A DNA stretch of 64,000 nucleotides from Alphaproteobacteria bacterium (GTDB lineage: Bacteria; Pseudomonadota; Alphaproteobacteria; Rhodobacterales; Rhodobacteraceae). This document shows, piece by piece, positions 8,981 to 18,124 of the stretch (its first letter is position 1; the number at the start of each line of letters is the position of its first letter). A program made the position numbers and the translations under genes. Location: assembly GCA_030427405.1 (NCBI GenBank), contig JAUHXK010000008.1, positions 117,645 to 181,644 of the forward strand, written 5' to 3'. The notes below the pieces were generated by a model that did no database searches, was not told where the DNA came from, and was given only the letters and a program-made list of their open reading frames with translations.

Positions 8981-10189
8981 ATGATCCTGACGACCACAGA
9001 CGGGCAGGAAAACCTGCCCAGATACTTTGCGCAAGTCTTCAGAATGTTGGCGTCCATGAACGCTGGCCAGTTGGATATTTCCTTGCCCGATGGTCGGATT
9101 TTCCGATCCAAGGGCGAAAAGCCCGGCCCGGTTGCGCGCGTTGATATTCACGATCCCGACGTATTTGCCCGGCTCATCCGCGAAGGCGAACTGGGCTTTT
9201 CGGATGCCTATCTTGAAGGCGGGTGGAGCACGCCCGACCTGCGGTCTTTCATGGACCTGGTGCATCTGGGAACCGAAACGGTTTATGATGATTTCACCGG
9301 GGCCTTTCTGGTTCGCGCCTATGAGCGGTTGCGTTTCTGGCTGCACAGGAACAACCGATCCCAGGCCAAAAAGAACATCTCGTACCACTATGATCTGGGC
9401 AATGCGTTCTATGCGCTGTGGCTGGACGAGACCATGACCTATTCCAGCGCCATCTTCGAGACCGGGCAGGAAAGCCTGGAAAAGGCACAAACGGCCAAAT
9501 ATGCCAGCCTGGTGGATGAAATGGGCGCAAAGCCCGGCGATCACATCCTGGAAATCGGGTGTGGCTGGGGCGGGTTCGCCGAATACGCCGCGCGCGAACG
9601 CGACCTGCGGGTTACGGGCCTTACAATCAGCCAAGAGCAGTTAAACTTTGCCCAGCAGCGCATTGATAACGCAGGTCTTTCAGACCGGGTTTCGTTCAAG
9701 CTGCAAGACTATCGCGATGAACGCGGCCAGTATGATGGCATCGCGTCTATCGAGATGTTCGAGGCAGTGGGCGAGAAATACTGGCCGGTCTATTTCGAAA
9801 CGGTTCGCGACCGGTTGAAGCCCGGCGCACAGGCGACCTTGCAGGTCATTACCGTCGCCGATCACCGGTGGGATGTGTACCGGAACGGTGTCGATTTCAT
9901 TCAGAAATACATCTTTCCGGGCGGCATGTTGCCGACGCCAACGGTGCTGCGCGAACAGATCGGCGCGGCGGGTCTGAATTTCGTGCGCTCGAAAGAGTTT
10001 GGCCACAGCTATGACCTAACGCTGCGGCGCTGGTACGAGACGTTCAATGCCAAATGGGATCAGATCGCCGATATGGGCTTTGACGAGCGTTTTCGCCGCA
10101 TGTGGAATTATTATTTGACCGCTTGTGGCGCAGCCTTTGACACGGGCAATTGCGATGTGACACAGATCACCCTAGCGAAACCCAACTGA
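8981..10189 (+). CDS. SAM-dependent methyltransferase, cyclopropane-fatty-acid synthase family
   Basis: This 402-residue protein belongs to the CfaS/Mycolic-acid-cyclopropane-synthase family. SAM motif I is ILEIGCGWGG (about residues 188-197), preceded by KKNISYHYDLGNAFYALWLDETMTYSSA, and the catalytic-region motif IEMFEAVGEKYWPVYF follows. It probably modifies unsaturated acyl chains of membrane phospholipids (cyclopropanation or a methyl transfer). The ATG at 8981 fits the family length. A gap of 16 bases to trgA suggests cotranscription with the envelope-related genes that follow. Rhodobacterales often carry more than one paralog with different products, so the exact reaction is open. Confidence 0.9.
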   Translation: MILTTTDGQENLPRYFAQVFRMLASMNAGQLDISLPDGRIFRSKGEKPGPVARVDIHDPDVFARLIREGELGFSDAYLEGGWSTPDLRSFMDLVHLGTETVYDDFTGAFLVRAYERLRFWLHRNNRSQAKKNISYHYDLGNAFYALWLDETMTYSSAIFETGQESLEKAQTAKYASLVDEMGAKPGDHILEIGCGWGGFAEYAARERDLRVTGLTISQEQLNFAQQRIDNAGLSDRVSFKLQDYRDERGQYDGIASIEMFEAVGEKYWPVYFETVRDRLKPGAQATLQVITVADHRWDVYRNGVDFIQKYIFPGGMLPTPTVLREQIGAAGLNFVRSKEFGHSYDLTLRRWYETFNAKWDQIADMGFDERFRRMWNYYLTACGAAFDTGNCDVTQITLAKPN

Positions 10190-10205
10190 CGAACGGAAAC
10201 TGCGA

Positions 10206-10646
10206 ATGCCCACTGCCTCACGTCTTGTTGCCGCGGCCTGTCTGATGGTGGTGGCCTTTCTGGTTTCCGGGATGATCATGGACAACGGCGAAGAGGGCAA
10301 AGCATATGGGTATTTCACCCATATCAACCTGATCCTGGGCTTCCTGTGTGGTTGGATCATCATGGGAAAGCGGGCCGGCAAGGGGTGGACGGCCGCTGTC
10401 AACAACGGGTTGACCGGTGTTGTCTCGCTGGTGTTTTGGGGTCTATTCGTGCAGGGCACCTATGAGATGTTCCGCCTGGCGATGCGGCATCGCTATGATG
10501 GACCGTTCGAGGCGCTGCTGGCCATCTTCCAGATCGGTGTCGCCTATGGGGAACAATTGCTGGCACCAGAAATCATTGCCACGCTGGCATTTGGCGCGCT
10601 GCTCTCCGGTATTCTGACGGAAATCGCGTGGCGGCGCTGGCGCTAA
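10206..10646 (+). CDS. trgA: TrgA family membrane protein (tellurite-resistance locus)
   Basis: This 146-residue protein has four predicted membrane helices. Recognisable family segments include GYFTHINLILGFLCGWIIMGKRAGKGW, NNGLTGVVSLVFWGLFVQG and MRHRYDGPFEALLAIF. In Rhodobacter sphaeroides trgAB contribute to high-level tellurite resistance and lie next to cysK; the same order trgA-trgB-cysK is present here, which strongly supports the name. The molecular function is unknown. The next gene starts inside its 3-prime end (19-base overlap). Confidence 0.88.
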   Translation: MPTASRLVAAACLMVVAFLVSGMIMDNGEEGKAYGYFTHINLILGFLCGWIIMGKRAGKGWTAAVNNGLTGVVSLVFWGLFVQGTYEMFRLAMRHRYDGPFEALLAIFQIGVAYGEQLLAPEIIATLAFGALLSGILTEIAWRRWR

Positions 10647-11791
10647 GGAAACTTACGCAGAAGACGAGACCGGATTTGGCAGACCTGTTTTTCTACGGCA
10701 CATTGCGTCATGTGCCATTGCTTGAGCTTGTATTGGGGCGGCCCGCAGCGGCGATTGCCGTTTTCGAGGCAACGCTTGCGGACCACGCGGTTTATTGGGT
10801 TCAGGATCAGCCCTTTCCCATGATTGTTGCCGAGGCCGGGCATACCGCGCCCGGGTTGCTGGTGCGGGACCTGACCGAGGACGATCTGGCGCGGCTGGCC
10901 TTTTACGAGGGCGGGTTCGACTATGGCACAGAAACCCTGAACGTGACCGCTTGGGACGAAACGCAGGCTCAGGCACAGGTGTTTTTCCCAAAACCCGGTC
11001 GCTGGACCCCCGGCAAACCGTGGTCGTTGCGGGATTGGGTGGATGCGTGGGGCCCGGTCTCGGTCACGGCGGCGGCCGAGGTCATGGCCTATTATGGCAA
11101 GGTCGGCTGCGACCGGATTGCAGACAGTTTTCAGGCCATCCGCACGCGCGCCTGGGCAAAACTCGCGGCCCGGCAACGCGGCTCCGGTGCCGACAGCAGG
11201 TCGCCGGGGGATGTGATCGTGCATCGGCACACCCATGCCTATGTCAACTATTTCGGCATGGAAGAGATTCAGATCAGTCACCGCCATTATGACGGCACCA
11301 TGGGGCCGGTCCTGGACCGCAGCGCGCTGATGCAGGGCAGCGCGGTTGTCGTGCTGCCCTATGATCCGCAGCGCGACACGGTTTTGCTGGTCGAACAGTT
11401 CCGCCCCCCGGTCTTTCTGATCGACGACCCGGACCCCTGGATGTGGGAACCGGTGGCGGGGATGATCGATCCGGGCGAAACTCCGGAAGCTGCCGCACTT
11501 CGTGAAGCGCAAGAAGAAGCGCAGATCGCGCTTGCGCATCTGGAACCCGCCGGGCGCGCCTATTCGTCCAGCGGATCGTCGACCGAGTTCTTGTATCTTT
11601 TCGTTGGTCTTGCAGACCTGACGCACACGACACAAGCCGGGGGCAAGGACACCGAAGGCGAGGATATTCGCAGCCAGATCATACCGTTCGCCGATTTCAT
11701 CGACCGGGTGGATCGGGGGTGTTTCAAGGACTTGCCGCTGCTGTCACTGGCGCATTGGCTGGCGCGTCACCGCGAACGCCTGCGGGGATGA
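10628..11791 (+). CDS. trgB: TrgB: gamma-glutamylcyclotransferase-like domain fused to Nudix hydrolase
   Basis: The 387-residue protein has two parts. Residues 15-150 look like a gamma-glutamylcyclotransferase/AIG2 fold, starting DLFFYGTLRHVPLLELVLG. Residues 190-387 are a Nudix hydrolase close to ADP-ribose pyrophosphatases, with the box GMIDPGETPEAAALREAQEE. The usual G after the EE of the Nudix box is Q (EEAQI). The start is uncertain: GTG at 10628 overlaps trgA and has GGA 7 bases upstream; TTG at 10676 is an alternative. In R. sphaeroides TrgB belongs to the tellurite-resistance locus. A house-cleaning role on nucleotide sugars or ADP-ribose is an inference. Confidence 0.87.
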   Translation: MAALALRKLTQKTRPDLADLFFYGTLRHVPLLELVLGRPAAAIAVFEATLADHAVYWVQDQPFPMIVAEAGHTAPGLLVRDLTEDDLARLAFYEGGFDYGTETLNVTAWDETQAQAQVFFPKPGRWTPGKPWSLRDWVDAWGPVSVTAAAEVMAYYGKVGCDRIADSFQAIRTRAWAKLAARQRGSGADSRSPGDVIVHRHTHAYVNYFGMEEIQISHRHYDGTMGPVLDRSALMQGSAVVVLPYDPQRDTVLLVEQFRPPVFLIDDPDPWMWEPVAGMIDPGETPEAAALREAQEEAQIALAHLEPAGRAYSSSGSSTEFLYLFVGLADLTHTTQAGGKDTEGEDIRSQIIPFADFIDRVDRGCFKDLPLLSLAHWLARHRERLRG

Positions 11792-11858
11792 CTCCCGCCT
11801 TGTGGTTGCGGCATGGCACCTGTAAATCTGCATTGTTACCATTTGAAACGAGGGCGCC

Positions 11859-12893
11859 ATGCGCATTGCACGAGATCTTGCCGACGCAGTAGGAAAAACA
11901 CCGTTGATCCGGCTGCGCCGCGTCAGCGAGGAAACGGGATGTGAAATTCTGGGCAAGGCCGAATTCATGAACCCCGGCCAGTCGGTCAAGGACCGTGCGG
12001 CGCTGTATATCATCCGCGATGCCATCGCGCGCGGTGATCTCAAACCGGGCGGAACAATCGTCGAGGGCACGGCGGGAAATACCGGTATCGGGCTGGCGCT
12101 GGTGGGCGCGTCGATGGGTTTCAAAACCGTTATCGTCATCCCTGAAACCCAATCCGAAGAGAAAAAGGACATGCTGCGCCTTGCCGGGGCGCAATTGGTT
12201 CAGGTTCCCGCAGCGCCGTATCGCAACCCTAACAACTTTGTCCACTATTCGCGCCGCCTGGCCGAAGAGCTGGCCCAATCCGAACCAAATGGTGCGATCT
12301 GGGCCAACCAGTTCGACAATGTTGCCAACCGTCAATCGCATGTGGAAACCACCGGTCCTGAAATCTGGGAACAGACGGGCGGACGGGTCAACGGTTTCGT
12401 CTGCGCGGTCGGGTCGGGTGGAACTCTGGCCGGTGTCGCCGAGGCGCTGCAGCCCAAGGGCGTGACGATCGGTCTGGCCGACCCCATGGGGGCGGGGCTG
12501 TTTTCCTATTACACGACCGGAGAGATCGCGATGGAAGGCGGCTCGATCGCCGAGGGGATCGGGCAGGTGCGCATCACTAGGAACCTGGAAGGGTTCACGC
12601 CGGACCATTCCTACCAGATCACCGATACCGAGGCGCTGCCCTATATCTTTGATCTGTTGCGGGACGAAGGTCTGGTCATGGGCGGGTCCACCGCGATCAA
12701 CATCGCCGGCGCCGTTCGGCTGGCCAAGGAAATGGGGCCGGGGAACACGATTGTGACGGTGCTGTGCGACTATGGCACCCGGTACCAGTCCAAACTGTTC
12801 AACCCCGAATTCCTGCGTGAAAAGGAACTTCCGGTGCCTGAGTGGATGACAGAAGCCCCCCGCAGCATCCCCGGCGTTTTCGAGGACGTATGA
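11859..12893 (+). CDS. cysK: Cysteine synthase (O-acetylserine sulfhydrylase)
   Basis: This PLP enzyme makes L-cysteine from O-acetylserine and sulfide. The 344-residue product has PLP-lysine Lys44 in NPGQSVKDRA, the substrate/phosphate loop EGTAGNTGIGLA and the glycine-rich region CAVGSGGTLAGV. It is somewhat longer than the roughly 310 residues of enteric CysK because of a C-terminal extension that contains FLREKELPVPEW. It follows trgB by 67 bases, the arrangement known from the tellurite locus of R. sphaeroides, where cysK also affects tellurite tolerance. Its stop overlaps the start of the MscS-type gene (ATGA). Confidence 0.93.
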   Translation: MRIARDLADAVGKTPLIRLRRVSEETGCEILGKAEFMNPGQSVKDRAALYIIRDAIARGDLKPGGTIVEGTAGNTGIGLALVGASMGFKTVIVIPETQSEEKKDMLRLAGAQLVQVPAAPYRNPNNFVHYSRRLAEELAQSEPNGAIWANQFDNVANRQSHVETTGPEIWEQTGGRVNGFVCAVGSGGTLAGVAEALQPKGVTIGLADPMGAGLFSYYTTGEIAMEGGSIAEGIGQVRITRNLEGFTPDHSYQITDTEALPYIFDLLRDEGLVMGGSTAINIAGAVRLAKEMGPGNTIVTVLCDYGTRYQSKLFNPEFLREKELPVPEWMTEAPRSIPGVFEDV

Positions 12894-15328
12894 TGGGGCG
12901 GCTGGTCCGCCTGTTTCTGGCTGTTGCTGCGGTTGCGACCATTGCAATGGCCGGGACCGCCTGGGCCCAGTTGTCAGATCGCCAAAGCGAATATTACAAG
13001 GGCTGGATCAGCACCGCGGACCGTGCCGAATCCGTGATCGAGGCCAATCGCGCCTCGAATGCATCACTTGAAAATTTACGTTCAGAAATAAACGATTACC
13101 GGGAAGACTTCAACACGGCCCGGCGGGCCAATACAGACCGGATCCAGACCCTCGAAAGTCAGATCAAGGCCCTTGGGCCCAAGCCCGATGACGGCACGGA
13201 TGAACCCGAGGATATCGCCAAGCTGCGTTCTCATCTAGAGGCACAGCTGAACAGTCTTCGCGTGCCCCGGATCATTTCCGAGGAAGCTTACAGTCGCGCC
13301 AACGGGTTGATCAGTGAGATCGACCAGATCATCCGAACGCGGCAGAAGAAAGAGCTGTTGAAGCGCGGGCCATCACCGATCAACCCGATCTATTGGGGCC
13401 CAGCCTGGAGCGACATAAAAGAAGCGGCCCGAGGGCTTGCAAACGAAACCGCCGAGAATCTGCGATCTGATACCGTTCGCGAACAGGTGCGCGAGCGCGC
13501 GCTTGCGATTGTTGTCCTGGTCGTGGTCGCGGCGATCCTGCTGGTCTATGGAAAGCGCTGGTCCGAACGGGCCGGGGATTATTTGCGGCGCATCGGTGGT
13601 CAGGGCAGCGGTGTCTGGACCTTTGTGGCGTCGCTGTTTCGGATTTTCCTGCCGTGGTTGGGGGTGACGCTGCTGGTCACCGCCGTGGTCCTGACGGGCG
13701 TTCTGGGCGTCCGTGGGAGCTTGCTGTTTCAGGACATACCCTATTGGGCCGCGATCATCTTTTACTTTGACTGGATAGGCCGGCAGATTTTCCTGTTCGG
13801 GGCCGCCCAAAATTTCCAGAAGATTTCGGCCAAGAAGATCACCGAGCTGCGGGTTTATATCGACCTGTTGGCCTTCATGCTGATCTTTCATGAACTGGCG
13901 ATATTGTTCGAGCAGATCGAGAACATTCCGAATGCCACACGGGCGGTCGTCAGCTTTCCGATCATTATCGGCACATCACTTCTGTTGCTTCGTATCCGGC
14001 AAATACGAAGCAAGGAACAAGCATCCGACCAGCCGGAACAGGCGTCGTCTTCGCGGGCGGCCGGGTTCAGCCAACTGGTCGAATTTTTGCGGCGCGCGCT
14101 TTTTGTCCTTGGGATCGTCAGCCCGATCCTTGCGGTCTTTGGCTATACCAACGCGGCCGAGGCGGTTGTGTTCCCGGCCGTCAAGACGCTTGTACTGATC
14201 GCGGCGCTTGTGATCCTGCAGCGGTTTGTCAGCCAGCTTTACGGCTGGGTGTCAGGGCAGGGCGATGCGGCGCGGGATTCGCTATTTTCCGTTCTGGTCG
14301 GGTTCGTGCTGGCCATCTTGTCCCTACCGATCCTGGCTATTTACTGGGGCGCGCGGGAAACCGACCTGAGCGAGGCATGGTCACGGCTTCTGCTGGGTTT
14401 TGACATCGGTGGCGTTACGATTTCGCCCAGCAATTTCCTGACCTTCGTTGCGGTTTTCGCCATCGGCTACATGCTGACCCGGCTATTGCAGAGCGGTCTG
14501 CGCAACTCGTTGCTGCCGAAAACAAGCATCGACCCCGGTGGGCAGAATGCGATTGTCGCGGGAACAGGGTATGTTGGCATTTTCCTGGCCGCGCTTGCCG
14601 CGATCATGGTGGCCGGGTTCGATCTGTCGTCGCTTGCAATTGTTGCCGGTGCTCTCTCGGTCGGGATCGGTTTTGGCCTGCAGACCATCGTTTCAAACTT
14701 CGTGTCGGGGATCATCCTGCTTGTCGAACGTCCGATTTCGAAAGGGGATTGGATCGATGTGAATGGCAAAATGGGATATGTCCGCGACATTTCGGTCCGC
14801 TCAACCCGGATCGAGACCTTTGACCGTACCGATGTGATCGTCCCCAATTCCGACCTGATCAGTGGTGTTGTCACCAACTACACCCGCGGCAACACGGTTG
14901 GCCGTGTGATTGTTCCGGTGGGCGTGGCCTATGGCACCGACACCCGCAGGGTCGAGAAAATCCTGGGTGAGATTGCAAACAGCCATCCGATGGTCCTGGC
15001 CAACCCGGCACCAAGCGTTGTGTTCCAGGGGTTTGGCGCAGACAGCCTGGATTTCGAAATCAGGGCGATCCTGAGGGATGTGAACTGGGTTCTGTCCGTC
15101 AAGTCCGACATGAACCATGAGATCAACAAACGTTTTGTCGAAGAAGGGATCGAGATTCCGTTCGCGCAGCGTGATCTCTGGTTGCGAAACCCGGAAGTTC
15201 TGAAAGACAGACCACAGCAGCCGTCCGACCCCGAACCGGCGGTATCGGCACCGGACAATGCGGGCCAGTCGCACCCAGCGGACCTGACCGAGGCGGACCT
15301 GGATTCTGACGCCGGCGACGAGGTTTGA
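12890..15328 (+). CDS. Mechanosensitive channel, MscS family with N-terminal DUF3772 region
   Basis: The 812-residue inner-membrane protein begins with a signal peptide (cleavage after AGTAWAQ). A long periplasmic coiled-coil-rich region follows, about residues 30-190 (the DUF3772-type region of large MscS homologues such as MscK/YjeP), then about 10 membrane helices. The pore helix and beta domain are clear: GLQTIVSNFVSGIILLVERP followed by GDWIDV and the RSTRIETFDRTDVIVPNS motif. It should gate on membrane tension during osmotic downshift. Translation starts at the ATG overlapping the cysK stop codon, so the two are coupled. The C-terminal 50 residues are acidic and probably disordered. Confidence 0.93.
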   Translation: MMGRLVRLFLAVAAVATIAMAGTAWAQLSDRQSEYYKGWISTADRAESVIEANRASNASLENLRSEINDYREDFNTARRANTDRIQTLESQIKALGPKPDDGTDEPEDIAKLRSHLEAQLNSLRVPRIISEEAYSRANGLISEIDQIIRTRQKKELLKRGPSPINPIYWGPAWSDIKEAARGLANETAENLRSDTVREQVRERALAIVVLVVVAAILLVYGKRWSERAGDYLRRIGGQGSGVWTFVASLFRIFLPWLGVTLLVTAVVLTGVLGVRGSLLFQDIPYWAAIIFYFDWIGRQIFLFGAAQNFQKISAKKITELRVYIDLLAFMLIFHELAILFEQIENIPNATRAVVSFPIIIGTSLLLLRIRQIRSKEQASDQPEQASSSRAAGFSQLVEFLRRALFVLGIVSPILAVFGYTNAAEAVVFPAVKTLVLIAALVILQRFVSQLYGWVSGQGDAARDSLFSVLVGFVLAILSLPILAIYWGARETDLSEAWSRLLLGFDIGGVTISPSNFLTFVAVFAIGYMLTRLLQSGLRNSLLPKTSIDPGGQNAIVAGTGYVGIFLAALAAIMVAGFDLSSLAIVAGALSVGIGFGLQTIVSNFVSGIILLVERPISKGDWIDVNGKMGYVRDISVRSTRIETFDRTDVIVPNSDLISGVVTNYTRGNTVGRVIVPVGVAYGTDTRRVEKILGEIANSHPMVLANPAPSVVFQGFGADSLDFEIRAILRDVNWVLSVKSDMNHEINKRFVEEGIEIPFAQRDLWLRNPEVLKDRPQQPSDPEPAVSAPDNAGQSHPADLTEADLDSDAGDEV

Positions 15329-15430
15329 CCCGCCCGGACCCGTTGCGTGTTGGCATCTGCGGGTCGGCTGCAAAATCCCGTCAAAGGGGCCTTGCAAAAT
15401 CAATTTCGATGGTCCAAGTATCGCCGGCAC

Positions 15431-15520
15431 GGAGAGGTGGCCGAGTGGTCGAAGGCGCACGCCTGGAAAGTGTGTAGGCGGGAAACCGTCTCCAGGGTTC
15501 GAATCCCTGTCTCTCCGCCA
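15431..15520 (+). tRNA. tRNA-Ser (anticodon GGA)
   Basis: The 90-base sequence folds into a class-II tRNA. The acceptor stem is GGAGAGG/CTCTCC with discriminator G and an encoded CCA at 15518-15520. The D-arm is GGCCGAGTGG-like and the anticodon loop CTGGAAA gives anticodon GGA at 15465-15467. A long variable arm and the T-arm GGGTTCGAATCCC follow. It reads UCC/UCU. The accessory block 15600-25039 starts 80 bases downstream; I found no second copy of the tRNA 3-prime end on the far side. Confidence 0.97.
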
Positions 15521-15599
15521 TCGGCCTTTTCACGATATATTCACTGTTCGGGCTGTGTTGTGACTATTGGGCGCAGACGGGAACGGTTCCGGATGACGG

Positions 15600-17054
15600 T
15601 CACAGGATCATGTCGATTACGGATCGCGGGGCCTCGAACCGGGTGATGCAGTCGCGCACAAAGCTGTCGCGTATCTTGGGGTCTGCCGCCCGGTCCCGCA
15701 GACCCGCCGCGTCGGGGTCATAGCGTTCCTGTTCGGCGGCGGCATCCAGAACGGCGCGGGTCAGGTCGATCTGGCGAAGCATGATCTGCTCGCTTTGGTA
15801 CTGGGGAATGCGCCAGGCAAAAAACGGCTCTGTCCGCGTTCTCTGGGCGGTTCGGCGCCAAAGACGTGGCGGCACAAGTTCGGGCCGGTCGGCAGAGGCG
15901 TCCAACAGGTTTTTCCATCCATGCGACAGCATCGGCGGAAAGCGTAGGGTTTCCGTGCGTGCGTCTTTCCCGCGCAGCGCGGCGATATCAGGATGATCCT
16001 CGCCAAACAATGACGCGGTGTTTTCAAGAACTTCGTGGAACAACCCGTCATCATAGCCGACGGGCCGCTCGATACTGGCCGCGGACGCCTTTTGTTTCAG
16101 CAACAGCAGAAGATGCGCGCCGTAAAGGCCCAGCATCGGGTTTTGAAACTTGCCGCGCACATAGTTCAGCAATTCGCTGGTCGCGCTGGACCGTTCGTCA
16201 GCCAGCGCAAACCTAGCCGCATCGGTCAGGCGCACGATGTCGTCAGATACGCTCAGGCCGCCACGGGTGATGTGAACGGATATGTCCACCAGACGTTTGC
16301 GCGGCCCGGTCCAGACGTCACCGCCGCCGCCTTGCGAGGGCTCATATAGGGCAAAGACATGGGTGCGCCATCCGGGCAGAATGGTTATGGGCTGTTCCGA
16401 TTTTCCTTCGCCGTCGTAAAGCCCAAGGGTGTAAATTCCGGGATGCGCGCGCAGCGAAACACCGGAATAACGGTCCTGGGCCAAATCGCCCGAAAACCAA
16501 GTGGCCACGGGGGCGATCTGTGATCCGGCCTCGGTCTGCGCCTCGTACCGCGCGCCTTCGCCGCGCGAGGCCAGAGACATAAGCCGCCGCCCGCCGCCGG
16601 TGGCCAGGCTTGCGCCCCAGGCCGGGTCGTTCAACTTTTGCGGGCCACTGTCGTGCCAAGGTGTCCACCAGCGCGCCATAAAGACCAGAGACCCCGAATG
16701 CGACGGCCTGCTGGCTGGTCCGGCAGAATGGGCAAACGCGGCGTGCGTGTCCTCGTCCAGGTCGGGCGGGGCGGCCTGTTCTGCGGCGCTCATGTGGGTT
16801 TCATGGGTTCGGCTGGTATGGGCAAGCGGAGCCGCCGAGCCAAACTCAATCGTGGGGACGTCGATATTCATATTGTCCCGCAGAACGACAACGCGCTGCC
16901 ACTCGCTGCGTCCCGACACGGCGCGGACCTTGTAGATGCCGGGCTCCAGGTCCTGTTTCAGCCGCCGTGCGCCGCGGGCCCTAAGCGCGAAATCCGTCGC
17001 CACAACGAATATCTCGGTGGTTTCATCCTGGGCCTGCACTGTCAGTATCGGCAT
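15600..17054 (-). CDS. Unrecognised protein encoded with the caspase-like protease; beta-rich N-terminus
   Basis: I do not recognise a named family for this 484-residue protein. There is no signal peptide or membrane helix. Residues 1-75 look like a small beta-sandwich domain (TVQAQDETTEIFVVATDF ... LEPGIYKVRAV) similar in pattern to the C-terminal domain of the caspase-like protein encoded upstream (LEPGLFNLSHD). A linker rich in A/H/S follows, then a second beta-rich region about 190-290 (HPGIYTLGLYDGEGKSEQ), then a mostly helical C-terminal half. The ATG at 17054 lies 32 bases inside the caspase gene and has an AGGA site, so the genes are translationally coupled. It may be an adaptor, scaffold or substrate of the protease. 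Confidence 0.8.
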   Translation of the reverse strand: MPILTVQAQDETTEIFVVATDFALRARGARRLKQDLEPGIYKVRAVSGRSEWQRVVVLRDNMNIDVPTIEFGSAAPLAHTSRTHETHMSAAEQAAPPDLDEDTHAAFAHSAGPASRPSHSGSLVFMARWWTPWHDSGPQKLNDPAWGASLATGGGRRLMSLASRGEGARYEAQTEAGSQIAPVATWFSGDLAQDRYSGVSLRAHPGIYTLGLYDGEGKSEQPITILPGWRTHVFALYEPSQGGGGDVWTGPRKRLVDISVHITRGGLSVSDDIVRLTDAARFALADERSSATSELLNYVRGKFQNPMLGLYGAHLLLLLKQKASAASIERPVGYDDGLFHEVLENTASLFGEDHPDIAALRGKDARTETLRFPPMLSHGWKNLLDASADRPELVPPRLWRRTAQRTRTEPFFAWRIPQYQSEQIMLRQIDLTRAVLDAAAEQERYDPDAAGLRDRAADPKIRDSFVRDCITRFEAPRSVIDMIL

Positions 17055-18111
17055 CGTCCTGATCCTGTAATTCAAGGTCAATAAGGGTTTCGGCGCCGGT
17101 GAATTCGAACGCGGCTTCCCAGCCATCATCGTGCGAAAGATTGAAAAGCCCCGGCTCAAGCGTCAGGGTCACGCGCCCGCCGCTGGCAGAAACCGGGCCA
17201 AGGTCGTCCAGCGCGGCATTGGCCAGTTGCAGGGTTGCATTCGCAACCGGGGGCGGCAGCGAAACCTCGACAGGGCGTTGGAACACCGGCGCATTCTTGA
17301 CCAGCGTCAGCGAGTCAAAGGGTCCGAAATCCGGCTCGGTCGACACCATCGGGTGCTGGCGTTGGGCGTCGGTCATCAGTTTGTGCATGGTTGCAATCAA
17401 ATAGTCCCGAAGACTGTCGCTGGTGATCACCCTGTCGCCATTTGCGTCCACAACCGCCGCTGCGCCTTCCAGTGCCAGTTTCAGCGCATAGGAAAACGCG
17501 CCATGGGCCTTGCCATCAGCCATGGTGCCCTCGACAGCGCGCCCGGCGAACCGCGCGGCAAAGGCGCCGACGGCCTTGGTGTTGTGACCATGGACGCGGA
17601 TCTCTCGCCGCCAGTGAATCGGGGTCGGGGCGGCCAGGCGTCCCTGATCCATGCAGGCATCGTAGAACAGGACACATTCGTCGACATGCGCCGCGTCCAG
17701 AAACCAGTGGAAATAATCCGTCACGAACAGGTTCGTCAGGCTGGTCTGCGTGGCATCGGCCAGGTACAGCCCGCCTTCGGTCCGGCGCCGCCCATACCCG
17801 TGGCCGCTGACATAGATGTAAAGCCTGCGCTTTTTCGGGGTCTTCTTCAGCTCGGCCCTGAGCGCATCCAGTTCCTGTTTCAGATGTGCCTGCGCCGGGC
17901 CGATCTGGCCACCCGCCGGAAAGTCGGCCGAGGTCTTGCGAAAAATATGCGCCGCCGGAACGTCCCCGCCATTGGGGTCCGTCAGCCAGTCGTAAAAGGC
18001 CGAAGCGTCGTTTTCAGGGCCTTTCAGGTCTTGTGACCCCGAGGCGGCATTGCCGCCAAAGCCGGGGTACCGCTTTATCGCGATCAGCAGGGCCAGATCA
18101 TTTTGCGCCAT
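17023..18111 (-). CDS. Caspase-like cysteine protease (peptidase C14 family)
   Basis: The 362-residue protein has a caspase/metacaspase-type p20 domain over about residues 5-250. The catalytic dyad is visible: His104 in YVSGHGYG and Cys153 in LFYDACMD. The start LALLIAIKRYPG and the LKGPENDASAFYDWL segment are typical of bacterial C14 peptidases. Residues 280-362 form a separate beta-rich domain with LEPGLFNLSHD. No signal peptide or helix is seen, so it should act in the cytoplasm. The ATG at 18111 is chosen because family similarity starts at MAQNDLAL. It lies 13 bases after the hydrolase-protease fusion gene and overlaps the next gene. Bacterial caspases often act in conflict or cell-death systems, but the substrate here is unknown. 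Confidence 0.85.
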   Translation of the reverse strand: MAQNDLALLIAIKRYPGFGGNAASGSQDLKGPENDASAFYDWLTDPNGGDVPAAHIFRKTSADFPAGGQIGPAQAHLKQELDALRAELKKTPKKRRLYIYVSGHGYGRRRTEGGLYLADATQTSLTNLFVTDYFHWFLDAAHVDECVLFYDACMDQGRLAAPTPIHWRREIRVHGHNTKAVGAFAARFAGRAVEGTMADGKAHGAFSYALKLALEGAAAVVDANGDRVITSDSLRDYLIATMHKLMTDAQRQHPMVSTEPDFGPFDSLTLVKNAPVFQRPVEVSLPPPVANATLQLANAALDDLGPVSASGGRVTLTLEPGLFNLSHDDGWEAAFEFTGAETLIDLELQDQDDADTDSAGPG

Positions 18112-18124
18112 TGCCCGCCAACCC

